The notes under the pieces were generated by a model that saw nothing but the letters and a program-made list of their open reading frames with translations, made no database searches and was not told where the DNA came from. Below, in pieces: positions 52,308 to 62,794 of a stretch of 64,000 nucleotides of DNA. Source of the DNA: Alloyangia pacifica (GTDB lineage: Bacteria; Pseudomonadota; Alphaproteobacteria; Rhodobacterales; Rhodobacteraceae); NCBI RefSeq assembly GCF_003111685.1, contig NZ_CP022195.1, forward strand, positions 53,531 through 117,530, given 5' to 3'. Both the position numbers and the translations under genes were made by a program. Each line of letters begins with the position of its first letter. Positions within the stretch are counted from its first letter, which is position 1.

Positions 52308-52517
52308 CTGTCCCCGCGGGGACACCTTATAGTGTCGCGCCACTGCGGGCGCTTTGCCTCTGTCCCCGCGGGGACGCCGGACCGTGGGGCCGTCCCCGCG
52401 GGGACACGCGCCTCGGACCCCGTCCCGGCGGGAGATTGTGCCCTGTCCCCGCGGGGACACCCTCTCGGCTTCTGCCCGGGGCCGCGCTCCGAAACCACCC
52501 TGTCCCCGCGGGGACAG
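52308..52517. repeat. Five parS-like palindromes in the parA promoter region
   Basis: Perfect cores in units starting at 52308, 52360, 52390, 52443 and 52500, plus a degenerate one near 52422 (GTCCCGGCGGGAGA). The first begins nine bases before the parA start codon, so ParB or ParA binding would repress the operon. Spacing (52, 30, 53, 57) is irregular, unlike the array after parB. Confidence 0.8.
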
Positions 52518-52743
52518 GCTTTCCGAAAACGCGGGACGCTAATTTCCGATGGGCTGGAATTTACGCCGAATTTGCAATCAAGGCAAAAGCTAATACTCTG
52601 GAAACGCGCGATCCGCGAAATTGCGTGGCTTTCGGGTCGGTCCCCGGCGCAGCGCTCGTCCCCACAGGGCGCCGCGCAAGTCGCAAGGGTCGGAACCGAT
52701 TCGGGAAATTCACCGCGCACCCTGGGGAGAGGGACCGAATAAT

Positions 52744-52818
52744 GGGGGACACGATCTGGCCTCCCGCTACATATTGGGGGACATTTTTGCCTCAATAGGG
52801 GACATCCTGCATGTCCCC
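52744..52818. repeat. Candidate origin repeats upstream of the replicase
   Basis: GGGGGACA at 52744 and 52776, GGGGACA at 52798, and an inverted TGTCCCC at 52812-52818; the last two form GGGGACAT-cctgc-ATGTCCCC. They are followed by a T/A-rich stretch (52783-52860, with ATTTTT and CATTTTTTCATT) suited to strand opening. The repeats equal the half-site of the partition palindrome. Location before a replication initiator gene suggests iterons. Confidence 0.5.
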
Positions 52819-53051
52819 CCATACCAGAATACCCATTTTTTCATTCTGAAATGGGAAGAGGGCCAGACCCGTCACCGCCCGCCGCTTGACAGAATCGAGA
52901 AACCGGACGCAAATAGCCCAAGGTTGGGAAAGAGCGTTGGGTTTGACCGAAAGTGACCCCGCGCTTTCCCCGCCACCGACGCAACGGGCCAGCAGAGCCC
53001 GGAACCACAGAGGCACCGCGTACAGGCGGGGACAGAGCGAGGGGCAGCGAC

Positions 53052-53732
53052 ATGCTTGCCACGAAAGCGGTCGGGCGCAATGCCTCGGCCCTGAAATATG
53101 ATTTGCTCACCGTGATGGGGGCCTTTGCGCTGGCGCAGGAGAAGGGCCGGCAGGTGCTGGTTCTGCGGCTGATGACGCTGATCACCGCCCGCTACAACTG
53201 GGCGCGGGACGAGCTCGCCGTGGGGCAGCGCGAGATTGCCCGGCTCTGGATGGTGGATGAGCGCACGGTCAAACGCGAGATGGCCAAGCTGCGCGCCATG
53301 GGCTGGCTGCGGGTCAAGCGGCAGGGCGCCCGGGGCAGGGTCAGCGAATATTCCCTCGCCATCGAGCGCATCCTCGAGGACAGCCGCGACCGCTGGGGCG
53401 ACGTCGGGCCGGACTTCGAACAGAGGCTCTCGGGCAGCGAGCCAGACGAGAAGATCGTGCCTCTCCCGATCAAGGGAAAAATTCCCGCGCCGGATCTGGC
53501 CGACGTTTCCGACTGGGGCTTGGCCAGGGCGATCCTGCACGAGGAGGATCCGGCGCTCTATGCCGCCTGGTTCGCCGCGCTCGAGCGGCGCGAGAGGGCA
53601 GGGGGGCGGCTCGTGCTGGGCGCGCCGACACGCTTTCATGCCAGCTATGTCGCCGGCCATCTCGGGGCGCGGCTGCTGAGTGTCTGTCGCGGCGTAGATG
53701 CGGGCATCGACGAGGTGCAGGTCATCGCCTGA
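53052..53732 (+). CDS. Plasmid replication initiator, DnaA-like (DnaA N-domain) type
   Basis: 226 residues from the ATG at 53052 with GAGGGGC upstream. The N-terminal half has a winged-helix of replicase type (KYDLLTVMGAFALAQEKGRQ, VGQREIARLWMVDERTVKRE, MGWLRVKRQGARGRVSEYSL). The C-terminal ~60 residues (AWFAALERRERAGGRLVLGA, PTRFHASYVAGHLGARLLSV) match the DnaA N-terminal domain. This matches the DnaA-like replicases of Rhodobacterales plasmids, normally divergent from parAB as here. No AAA+ ATPase is present. Confidence 0.85.
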   Translation: MLATKAVGRNASALKYDLLTVMGAFALAQEKGRQVLVLRLMTLITARYNWARDELAVGQREIARLWMVDERTVKREMAKLRAMGWLRVKRQGARGRVSEYSLAIERILEDSRDRWGDVGPDFEQRLSGSEPDEKIVPLPIKGKIPAPDLADVSDWGLARAILHEEDPALYAAWFAALERRERAGGRLVLGAPTRFHASYVAGHLGARLLSVCRGVDAGIDEVQVIA

Positions 53733-53883
53733 CCCACCGATCCAGCGGCCGTTCGGGACTCTGTCGTAGCTGCGCAAAGAACCGCCGATTCACAGGCCAC
53801 AGTTGACGCTTTCTCTCGGGCAGAGCACTCTGGCTGGGCATTTGAATTTCGCATTTTGAAAATCCCTATTTCGGAGGCAGGTC

Positions 53884-56006
53884 ATGCCCACGACGCAGTC
53901 AACGCCGTCGCTTGTCGGCTTTCCCGAGGTCAGCTTTTCGGCCAGCCTGTTCGCCGGCGAGACCGAAGCCGAAAATCTAAGCATTGACAGTGGGTTCGCG
54001 GTTGTTTCGAACCCACACGCCTCGGGCGGACGCTACCTGCAGGCGACCGCCGCGACGTCGCGCGCGGGGGCGTTTTCGAAGGTCCGGTTGGGCTCTACGA
54101 CATCAACCTGAGCTATTTCGACGAGACCGACGGGGTCTCTCACATGGAGGTGCTGGTGAATGGCGCGGTGGTCGTGGCCTTTGACTGGGACGCGACCGGC
54201 GGGGATGCCATCGTCACCAAGGCCTCGGCGGCGGTGACTTCGATCGCCGGGCTGGTGCTGGCGCCGGGCGATGTGATCGAGCTGCGCGGCATGGCGGACG
54301 GCGGTGAGCCGCTGCGCACCGATGCGATCGAGATCCTCGCCAGTGCAACGCCGGCGGTGGGCGAGAGCTTTGTCATCGAGGCCGAGGATCTGCAGATCCT
54401 GTCGGGCTTCAGCATCGCCAGCAACGGCGCCGCCTCGGGCGACCAGACCCTGCAGCACGTGGGCGGCGGTACCGCGCGGGCAAGCTACACCGTGCAGCAG
54501 GCGGGGAGTTTCGATCTGGCCATCGGCTATTTCGACGAGACCGACGGCGCGTCATGGATGCAGGTGCTGGTCAATGGCACCGTCGTGGCGGAGTGGGACT
54601 GGGATGCGGGCACCGGCGCGGCGATCGCCAGCACTGCCAGCCGCGCCACCGAGGTGATCGAGGGGCTCGCGCTGGGGCTCGGCGACGTGATCGAGCTGCG
54701 CGGCCAAGGCGACGGCGGCGAGCCGCTGCGGGTCGACTACCTGGAGTTCACCGCGGTGGCGAATGGGCCGAACGGGCCGACCCCGCCGCAGGGGACGCTG
54801 GATCTGTGGTACACGCGAGGCGCCGAAGTCTATGTCGCGCTCAATGACGGCAGCGGCGCCTTCACCGAGGTCGACACCGGTCTCGCGGCTGGCGGCTCGC
54901 TGCGCGCCGTGGATATGGACGGCGACGGCGATCTCGATTTCCTGCGCGTCGAGGTGGCCGACCCGTTCCCGCTGCCCGATCCCTCCAGCTACACCGACGA
55001 CTTCGAGTTTGTTGTCGAAACCACGGTCTATGAGAACGACGGCAGCGGCGGCTTCAGCGTCGTGGCCACCGACACCACCAGCTACTGGACCGGAGTCTAT
55101 GGCTGGCCCGCCGAGGATGTCAGGCGGGCGTGGCAGATCCTGGAGGTGGGCGAGGCCGGTGACATTGATGGCGACGGCGACGTGGATTTCGTCGGGGCGT
55201 CGTGGCTTGGCAACGAGCTGCTGCTCTTCGACAATAACGGCGACGACAGCTTCAGCCTGTCGGTGCTGCCGATCCCGTCGGAGCATTTCTTCGCTGGCGA
55301 ACTCAGCGAGGGCGGCAACTACATCCGGCTGGCCGACATGAACGACGACGGGTTGCTCGACCTCCTGCTCAGCGTTGCCTGGGAGACCAGCTCGACGCAG
55401 GTGATGATCAACGACGGTGCCGGGAACTTCGACTGGGTCGGTAGGTATGGCGGCAGTGACGATGGCAACAGCACCGAGATTCCCGCCGATCTCGACGGGG
55501 ACGGCGATCTTGACGTGCTCTACGTGGCGATCAGCGACGGCGGCGGCATCAACACCTATATCAACGACGGGACCGGGGCGAGCGACGGCTACGGACCATG
55601 GTTCCCCAAGGGCGAGCTGAACGGCATCGGTGGGCTGCAGATCGCCGATTTCGACGGGGATGGCGCGCTGGAGATGGTCAATGCCAGCATCCAGAGCAGC
55701 TCCGAGGATCTCGACCCCGGGCTGCGGGTGTTCGAGTTCCCGGTCGAGGACGGGATGATAGACATCGTGGTCGACAAGCTCGATCCGAGCATCGTCGGGC
55801 AGATCACGGCGCAGGGGGATTTCGACGGCGATGGCGACATCGACCTGATCCTCCGCGCCAGTGGCACCCCGATTGGCGCGGCGCCCTATCTGCTGCTCAA
55901 CGATGGGAACGCCAATTTCACCGCCGTTCCGACCGGCCTGGCGGACTTCGACGAAACCTATGGCTGGCAACGGGCGGGCGAGTTCGCAGAGCTTCTCGTC
56001 GCCTGA
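53884..56006 (+). pseudogene. CBM6-like/FG-GAP repeat surface protein, frameshifted near the N-terminus
   Basis: Starts at 53884 (MPTTQSTPSLVGFPEVSFSA) after GGAGG. At 54067-54071 one G is missing from a run; the other frame continues GVFEGPVGLYDINLSYFDET. The protein has two tandem carbohydrate-binding-like modules (second: VIEAEDLQILSGFSIASNGA, SYFDET/GYFDETDGAS pairs) and then six FG-GAP/VCBS repeats with calcium loops (DMDGDGDLDF, DIDGDGDVDF, DLDGDGDLDV, DFDGDGDIDL). There is no signal peptide, so type I secretion or outer-surface attachment is likely. About 707 residues if corrected. Confidence 0.75.
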
Positions 56007-56154
56007 TGCCCTACCGACACCGGATGCGGGGGCCCGGTTGCGGAACCGGGACCACGCGGGGACGGGGGCACCGCACCCCCGGGAGCCGGTCGCGCCATGG
56101 CGCGGCCGGTATCTCTTCACGGTCTCTCTTCACGGGGCAGGGGAGGGCCCGCGG

Positions 56155-57630
56155 TCAGTGCCCGCCGGGCATCGTCGGCGGAATCGCTGGCGGGCGGCGG
56201 ACGAAGAAGCTCGCGCCGATCATCAGCAGCGAGATCAGCCCGCCGGTGAGGAAGCCCGCGCGCACCCCGGCGGCGGTGGCGTCCACCAGTTCGGCCCCCG
56301 CGCCCATCTCGGTGCCGATGCGGATCGACATGATCGACACGAAGAGCGCGATGCCCGCCGCGCCGGCCACCTGCTGCACCGTGCCGATCACCGCCGAGCC
56401 GTAGGAGTAGAGATCCTTGGGCAGCGAGCCGAGCGAAGAGGTGAAGAGCGGCGTGAAGAGCAGCGCCAGGCCGATGCTGAGCAGCAGGTGGCAGGCCAGC
56501 ACCTGCCAGATTGCGCTGCCGGTGCCGAGCAGGGACATCGAGCCGAGCCCTAGGCAGACCAGCACCGATCCCGGGATCACCAGCTTGCGCGCGCCGATCC
56601 GGTCGAAGGTGCGTCCGACCCAGGGCGCCATGAGCCCCATCGCCAGCCCGCCCGGCAGCAACAGCAGACCAGCCTCGAGCGGCTCCATCCCCAGCACGTT
56701 CTGCATGTAGATCGGCAGCAGGATGATCATCCCGAAGAGCGACATCATGCAAAAGGCCATCATCACCACGGCGACGCTGAACACCCGCACCCGGAAGGTG
56801 CGCAGATCGAGCAGGGCCCGTCCCTGCGGGGCGAGGCGGATCTGCCGCGCGATGAACAGCGCCAGCGCCACGAAGCCCACCGCGAGCGGCGCCCAGACCG
56901 GCACGGCGCCGCCGCTGCCGTGGCCTTCGCCCAGGGTCGAAAGCCCGTAGACAAGCCCGCCGAAGGCCAGCGCCGAGAGCGGCACCGAGATCAGGTCGAG
57001 CGGGGCCTTGCGCGGCTCGGTGACGTTCTGCAGCCGGGCATAGCCGAGCGCCAGCGCGCCGAGCCCGATGGGCAGCACCAGCCAGAACATCCAGCGCCAG
57101 TCCAGAACATTGAGGATGATGCCGGAGATCGTCGGCCCGATGGCCGGGGCCACCGAGATGACGATCGAGATATTGCCCATGGTCTTGCCGCGGCTCTCGG
57201 GCGGCACCAGCGTCATCACCGTGGTCATCAGCAGCGGCATCATGATCGCCGTGCCGCAGGCCTGCACCACGCGGCCGAAGATCAGCATGGCGAGCCCCGG
57301 CGAAAGCGCGCAGATCAGCGTTCCGGTGCTGAAAAGACCCATCGCCATGGTGAAGACCGTGCGCGTGTGCAGCCTCTGCAGCAGGAACCCGGTGATCGGG
57401 ATCACCACCGCCATGGTCAGCAGGAAGGCCGTGGTCAGCCATTGCGCGGCATTGGCTGTGACGTTCAGATCCTTCATGAGCCGGGGCAGGGCGACGCCCA
57501 TGATCGTCTCGTTGAGGATCACGGTAAAGGCCGAGACCAGCAGCAGCAGGATGACAAGGCGGTTGCGCGCGGCGAGGTCGGGATCGGAAACGGGGTCCGC
57601 TCCACCGGCGGAAACGGGGGAACTCTGCAT
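56155..57630 (-). CDS. DHA2-family multidrug efflux MFS transporter (EmrB/LmrB type)
   Basis: 491 residues from the ATG at 57628-57630. Fourteen predicted helices; DHA2 motifs include LNETIMGVALPRLMKDL, WLTTAFLLTMAVVIPITGFL, RVVQACGTAIMMPLLMTTVM (motif C/B area) and GNISIVISVAPAIGPTISGI. Closest group as I judge is LmrB/Bcr-like drug/H+ antiporters. No EmrA-type adaptor or regulator is adjacent. Confidence 0.9.
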   Translation of the reverse strand: MQSSPVSAGGADPVSDPDLAARNRLVILLLLVSAFTVILNETIMGVALPRLMKDLNVTANAAQWLTTAFLLTMAVVIPITGFLLQRLHTRTVFTMAMGLFSTGTLICALSPGLAMLIFGRVVQACGTAIMMPLLMTTVMTLVPPESRGKTMGNISIVISVAPAIGPTISGIILNVLDWRWMFWLVLPIGLGALALGYARLQNVTEPRKAPLDLISVPLSALAFGGLVYGLSTLGEGHGSGGAVPVWAPLAVGFVALALFIARQIRLAPQGRALLDLRTFRVRVFSVAVVMMAFCMMSLFGMIILLPIYMQNVLGMEPLEAGLLLLPGGLAMGLMAPWVGRTFDRIGARKLVIPGSVLVCLGLGSMSLLGTGSAIWQVLACHLLLSIGLALLFTPLFTSSLGSLPKDLYSYGSAVIGTVQQVAGAAGIALFVSIMSIRIGTEMGAGAELVDATAAGVRAGFLTGGLISLLMIGASFFVRRPPAIPPTMPGGH

Positions 57631-57827
57631 GGTGATGATCTCTGGTGACAGGGGAGGGGCGGGCGGAAATGGCCGGGCACCCTTGGGGAACCCCTGCTTG
57701 GTAGGCGGCACCGGCGGGCCTTGCAAGGCGCAATCGACCCGCGCCCGCCGCACCGGCGCGGCGGCGCCGGGCGGCAAGGGAAAACCGGTGCGTCGGCGGG
57801 GCAACGCCCGGCGCCGAGCGGACGGGG

Positions 57828-58775
57828 TCAGTAGGGCTGGAGCCAGCTGCGCCGGGCGCGCCAGATCTCGCGCCATTGCGCGGCGCTCTCGCGGCTGGAG
57901 GGGTGCCGCCGCAGCACCGCGCGGCTCAGGGCGGCCGCGGTACGCAGCGCGCCCCAGAGCCAGGTCAGCGCCACCCCCAGCGGCACCAGCGCCGGGTGCC
58001 AGTGGTCGTGGATCAACGAGACCCGCGACTTGGCCACCAGGATGTGCCGACGCGCCCGCAGGGTGGTGGAAGCTCCGACGAGATGCATGATCTTCGCCTC
58101 GGGGCAGAGCATCGGGCGGTATCCCAGCCGGCCCGCGCGGAGGCAGAGGTCGTAATCCTCGCCATACATGAAATAGCGCAGATCGAAGCCACCGAGCTGG
58201 TCCCAGAGCGATCGGCGGATCATCAGGAAGCAGCCGACGACGATATCGACCCGGCGCGCGCTGTCGCGCTGCCAGCCGCCATAGGCCTCGGGATTAAAGA
58301 GCGGCGAGCGGGGGAAGGCGGCGGCAAGCCCGCTGGCACGGCAGGCGGTGCTCCAGAGGGTGAGACGGGCGCTGCACGAATAGGGGTTGAGGCTGCCGTC
58401 TGGGTAATAGGTCCGCCCCCCGGTGATCCCGGCCTGCGGGTTGGCCTTCGAGAACGCCAGCAGCGCGTCGACGCCGCCGGGGTAGGTTTCGGTGTCGGGG
58501 TTGAGCAGCAGCAGCCAGTCGCTGCGCGCCCGCGCGGCGGCGAGGTTGTTGGCCGCGGCAAAGCCGAGGTTCTTGGCGCTGGCGATCAGCATGACCTGCG
58601 GGAAGCGCGCCGCGATGGCCTCGGCCGAGCCGTCCTGCGAGGCGTTGTCCACCACGATCGTGCGAAAGCGCGCGCGCGTGTTGGCGTAGAGCGTCTCGAG
58701 GCATTTCAGGGTCAGCGCGCGGGTGTTGTAGCTGACGATGAGCACGGTCAAGTCGGCGGAAGGATCGTCTGGCAT
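57828..58775 (-). CDS. Glycosyltransferase family 2 (rhamnosyltransferase-like)
   Basis: 315 residues. GT2 fold: TVLIVSYNTRALTLKCLETL, VVDNASQDGSAEAIAARFP, LLLLNPDTETYPGGVDALL (DxD-type) and FDLRYFMYGEDYDLCLRAGR with the catalytic region ED. The C-terminal region is amphipathic. It resembles WbbL-like rhamnosyltransferases. Divergent from the polymerase gene across a 210-bp AT-rich intergenic region holding the promoters of both. Confidence 0.9.
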   Translation of the reverse strand: MPDDPSADLTVLIVSYNTRALTLKCLETLYANTRARFRTIVVDNASQDGSAEAIAARFPQVMLIASAKNLGFAAANNLAAARARSDWLLLLNPDTETYPGGVDALLAFSKANPQAGITGGRTYYPDGSLNPYSCSARLTLWSTACRASGLAAAFPRSPLFNPEAYGGWQRDSARRVDIVVGCFLMIRRSLWDQLGGFDLRYFMYGEDYDLCLRAGRLGYRPMLCPEAKIMHLVGASTTLRARRHILVAKSRVSLIHDHWHPALVPLGVALTWLWGALRTAAALSRAVLRRHPSSRESAAQWREIWRARRSWLQPY

Positions 58776-58985
58776 TGCGCAGGAGCCAATTTTACAAGAA
58801 AAGAGAGTGAGGGTTTTACCCCGTTCAATTCGGCATAGACTTGGTTAATAGGTAATTAATTCCTGCGAATTTATTTTTGAATGCGGGATTTCATATGCGG
58901 TTTAACTTTACCAAAAATTAGGGAAACCATCCTACCGCTCGGGGAGGGCCGCTGCGGCCCGTGGATCGGGTAACGGGGGATCGGG
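58776..58985. promoter_or_regulatory. AT-rich divergent promoter region of the exopolysaccharide genes
   Basis: An unusually AT-rich stretch for this window (58,820-58,925), including TTGGTTAATAGGTAATTAAT and TTTATTTTTGAATG, lies between the divergent glycosyltransferase and polymerase genes. Similar AT-rich patches with GTTTAAC occur near 61,750. Individual -35/-10 elements cannot be assigned safely. Confidence 0.4.
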
Positions 58986-60334
58986 ATGGCCGGGGCCATG
59001 ACGGGGAGCAAGGCGCTGCCAGCAGGAACGGTCGCGGTGATCGTGCTCTTCCTGCTGACCTACATCCCGCCGGGCACGCTGCAACTGGGCACGCTGACGC
59101 TGGGCTTTCCGCGGTTTTTCCTGCTGCTGAGCATCCTGCCGTGCACCGCTCTGCTGCTCTTCGACCCGCGCCACAGGCTGACCGTCGTCGATGCCTTCGT
59201 CGCCGGTTTCGCGGTCTGGGGGTTTGCCTCGATCCTCGTCAACAACGGGCTGGACCGGCTCGAGTTTGCCGGGCTGCAGCTCGTCGAAACCTTCGGCGCC
59301 TATTCGCTGGGCCGCATCCTGCTTGCCCGCCCCGAGGCCTACCGCCTGTTCTGGCGGGTCTTCGGCGGGCTGATGCTGCTGATCCTGCCGGTGGGGCTGG
59401 TGGAGCTGCTGGGCAACCGTTTCGTGCTGCATGACGCGTTCGGCGGGCTGATCACCCTCCACCCACAGATCCTCAACTACCCGGCCCGGCTGGGCTTTGA
59501 TCGGGTGCAGGGCAATCTCGAGCACTTCATTCTTTTCGGCGTGTTCTGGGGTTTTGGGATGATCCATTTCCTCTCGGTCTTCGAGCGCTGGCCGCTGCGG
59601 GTCTTCATGGGGCTCTGCTGCATGACCGTGGTCGCCATGTCGCTGTCGAGCGGCGCCTATCTCGGCCTCATGTTCCAGCTGGCGCTGCTGGCCTGGGGCC
59701 GGATCACCCGCGGGCGGTGGTGGCTGCTGGTCGGGCTGGCGGCCTTCGGCTTCGTGCTGGTCGACCTGCTGTCGGACCGCCCGGCGCTGGTGGCAATCTC
59801 GACGCGGCTCGCCTTCAGTTCGGACACCGCCTACTGGCGGGTGCTGATCTTCGAGTTCGGGATGCGGAATGTCTGGGCCAACCCTTTGTTCGGGTTGGGG
59901 CTGAACGACTGGGTGCGGCCGCATTGGCTGGGCGCTTCGGTGGACAACCAGTGGCTGCTGATCGCCATGCGCAGCGGCCTGCCGGCGCTTGCGCTGGTGC
60001 TGGCCGCGGTGGGGAGCATGCTGTTGCTCTTGCTGCGCCGCCGCGACCTGCCGCCGCGGGTGGCGCTCTACCGCCGCAATTACGTCATCGCCTATGTCGG
60101 GCTCTGCATCAGCCTCGGCACGTGGCGGTCTGGAGCGGCACGCAGGCCTTTCTGTGGTTGATGCTGGCCATGGGGGTGAACCTTGCCGTCTCGCCCGGCC
60201 GCGTCGCCACCGAAGAGGCAGGCGAAGACCCCCTCCCGCGCCGCCTGCGCCACCGCCGCGAGGGCCTCGTGTCGGGGGCCGGAGGGCGCCGCCCGGTCCT
60301 GCCGTTCCGCCGCCCGCCCGCGCCGGCGCACTGA
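58986..60334 (+). pseudogene. O-antigen polymerase/ligase-like membrane protein (Wzy/WaaL), C-terminal frameshift
   Basis: About ten hydrophobic helices and the Wzy-C signature near residue 300 (NPLFGLGLNDW, SVDNQWLLIAMRSGLPAL). At ~60,118 a G is missing (ACGTGGCG for ACGGTGGCG); the other frame continues [20 protein letters not shown] to a stop at 60334. Corrected length is about 449 residues. It would polymerise or transfer lipid-linked oligosaccharides in the periplasm. Confidence 0.78.
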
Positions 60335-60365
60335 CCCTGTCTGCAACCGCCGAGGACATGCCCCC

Positions 60366-60824
60366 GTGATCAAGAGCCTCAACCTCTTCCGCCCGCTGCG
60401 CCTTGCCCTTGTCGGGATCAAGCGCAGTTACCTGCGCCGGGTCTGGGGGATGGACATCCACCCGACGGTGGAGATGTCTCTCTCGGCGCATTTCGACCGC
60501 ACCCACCCGGGCGGCATCCATGTCGGCGCGCGCAGCTACATCGCCTTCGGGGCGCGCATTCTTACCCATGACATGACCCGCCGGATGAAGGTCGACACGC
60601 GGATCGGCGAGAACTGCTTCATCGGCGGTCGGGCGATCATCCTGCCCGGGGTGCACATCGGCGACCAATGCCTGATCGGCGCCGGGGCCGTGGTGACCCG
60701 CGACGTGCCGCCCGGCTCCATCGTGGCGGGCAACCCGGCGCGGGTGCTGCGCTCGGGGGTACGGCTGCTGAGCTATGGCCGTCTCGATCCCGAGGGTCAG
60801 GCCATGTCGCAGGCGGCGGAGTAG
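60366..60824 (+). CDS. Hexapeptide-repeat acyltransferase (WcaF-like)
   Basis: 152 residues from a GTG at 60366. Left-handed beta-helix repeats: [70 protein letters not shown], ending [11 protein letters not shown]. This is the trimeric acyltransferase fold that O-acetylates exopolysaccharide sugars. Five bases before the next gene. Confidence 0.85.
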   Translation: MIKSLNLFRPLRLALVGIKRSYLRRVWGMDIHPTVEMSLSAHFDRTHPGGIHVGARSYIAFGARILTHDMTRRMKVDTRIGENCFIGGRAIILPGVHIGDQCLIGAGAVVTRDVPPGSIVAGNPARVLRSGVRLLSYGRLDPEGQAMSQAAE

Positions 60825-60828
60825 ACAG

Positions 60829-61792
60829 GTGCGGGCCTCGGTCATCATTCCGCATTTCAACGACGTGGCGCGGCTCTGGCGCTGCCTTGCCGCTTTGGTG
60901 CCGCAGGCCGAGGCGCAGGAGGCCGAGATCGTTGTCGGCGACAACGCCTCGACCGAGGATCTGGGCCGCCTGCGCGCCGCCTTCCCCTCGGTGCGCTTTG
61001 TCCATGCCGCCACCCCGGGTGCGGCGCGGCGCGCAACGCCGCGGTATCCTGCAGCCGCGGCACGCTGCTGTGCTTCACCGACGCCGATTGCCTGCCCGCC
61101 GCCGACTGGCTGGAGGTGGCGCTGGAAACGGCCCGCCCCGGCGCGGTGACCGGCGGCGCGGTGGCGCTCTTCGACGAGACCCCGCCACCGCGCAGCGGGG
61201 CCGAGGCCTTCGAGACGGTCTTTGCCTTCCCGCAGGAGATGTACATCCGCCGCCGCCATTTCTCGGTGACCGCGAACATGCTGGTTCCGCGAGAGGTCTT
61301 CGAGCGGGTCGGGCCTTTCGACGGCAGCCGGGCCGAGGATTTCGACTGGGGCCGGCGCGCCCACGCGCTGGGGATCGCGCTGCATTTCGAGCCGCGGCTG
61401 CGGGTCGCCCATCCCACCCGGGCGGATTGGCCGGCGCTGCGCCGGAAGTGGCGGCGGATGACCTCCGAGGGGTTCTTGCCCATGGCACGGGCCTTTGGCG
61501 CCGGCTGATCTGGGGCCTGCGGAGCCTCGCGATCCTCGCCTCGGTCCCGGCGCATCTGCCGCGGGTGCTGCGCCACCGGGCTCTGAGCCGGCGCGAGCGC
61601 CTGGCGGCGGCGGTGACGCTGGTGAGGCTGCGGGCGCTGCGCTGTGCCTGGACCCTGCACCAGGCCCTGGTCGGAGAGCCGCCGGCTGAGGCGGTCTGGG
61701 CAATCGGCGACTGCGGCACCGCGGGGGACCGCGCGCTGATGCAATGTTCCGTTTACTTTAGTTTAACCACGAAAGTTAGAATCGATGCCTAG
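60829..61792 (+). pseudogene. Glycosyltransferase family 2, two frameshifts
   Basis: GTG at 60829 opens ASVIIPHFNDVARLWRCLAA and VVGDNASTEDLGRL. Near 61,021 a base is missing (usual PGCGAARN context); the next frame reads GAARNAAVSCSRGT, LCFTDADCLPAADW and FDWGRRAHALGIALHFEP. At ~61,500 a second shift leads to IWGLRSLAILASVPAHLPRV and the family C-terminal helices, ending at 61792. The enzyme would add a sugar to the repeat unit. Both shifts are single-base. Confidence 0.75.
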
Positions 61793-61867
61793 GGATTAAT
61801 TCCGCAAGGGGCGGAATAGCCCGATGGCTCTATATCCAAGAATCCGGCAGAACGGCGGTATATCAGC

Positions 61868-62779
61868 GTGACATTCGATATCCAGATCTATGCCGCGCAT
61901 TTCGGCCTGTCGAAGCGGCCTTTCACGCTGGTTCCCGACCCTGAGTTGATCTTCTGGTCGCGCGGGCACCGGCGCGCGGCGGCGGTGCTCGACTACGGTC
62001 TGATGAACCGTGCGCCGATCACCCTCGTCACCGGCGAGATCGGTTCGGGCAAGACCACGTTGCTGCGCCACCTGCTGGACGGGATCGGTGACGAGCTGCG
62101 CGTCGCCTTCGTGTCGAACGCCATGCCGGGCGGTCGCGCGGACCTCTTGCGCTGGGTGCTGCACGCGCTCGGCGAGCCGCATGACAAGGCGTCGAGCTAC
62201 ATCGAGCTCTACCAGCGCTTCGAGAGCCTGCTGGTCGAGGAATATGCCAACGGCCGGCGCGTCGTGGTGATCTTCGACGAGGCGCAGAACCTCGGGGCGA
62301 GCGGGCTCGAGCACCTGCGGCTGCTGACCAATATCAAACTTCGGCGCGCATGAGCTGGTGCAGCTCATCCTCGTCGGCCAGCCCGAGCTGCGCGATCTCG
62401 TCATGAAGCTCGACGCTGGACCCAGCTGGCGCAGCGCATCTCCGCCAGCGTCTTTCTCAAGGCGCTTCGGCAGGAGGACGTCGGCGCCTACATCCACCAC
62501 CGCGCCCGGGTCGCTGGTGCCGTGGCGCCGCTGTTCACCGCGGATGCGGTCGCGCTCATCGCCGGGACCACGCGCGGGGTTCCGCGGCTGGTCAACCAGC
62601 TCTGCGATTTCGCCCTGCTGTATGCGTTTGCCGAGGGGGAAAAGACCGTCACTGCGCATACGGTGCAACTGGTCATCGACGACGGGCTGTTCTTCTGCGC
62701 CGGCGACAATCGCCCGCTGCGGCTGGTGCACCCCGGGCCCTCCGAGACGCTGCGGCCCTCGGCCTCGGAAGATGCCTGA
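61868..62779 (+). pseudogene. GspA/ExeA-like AAA ATPase of exopolysaccharide locus, two frameshifts
   Basis: GTG at 61868 starts MTFDIQIYAAHFGLSKRPFT. Walker A GEIGSGKTTLLR, Walker B VVVIFDEAQNL, sensor LVGQPELRDLV, and a C-terminal lid (GAVAPLFTADAVALIAGTTR, GVPRLVNQLCDFALL). Shifts at ~62,341 (extra A) and ~62,415 break the frame. Similar ATPases without a type II system accompany Wzz/exosortase-type exopolysaccharide operons. About 300 residues if corrected. Confidence 0.75.
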
Positions 62780-62794
62780 GCGGCGGGGGGCGAC

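Noticed and set aside
58932..61703. 923-codon minus-strand frame over the polysaccharide genes
   Set aside because: Pro/Gln/Arg/His-rich antisense artefact of high GC; the plus strand carries recognisable membrane, acyltransferase and glycosyltransferase domains.
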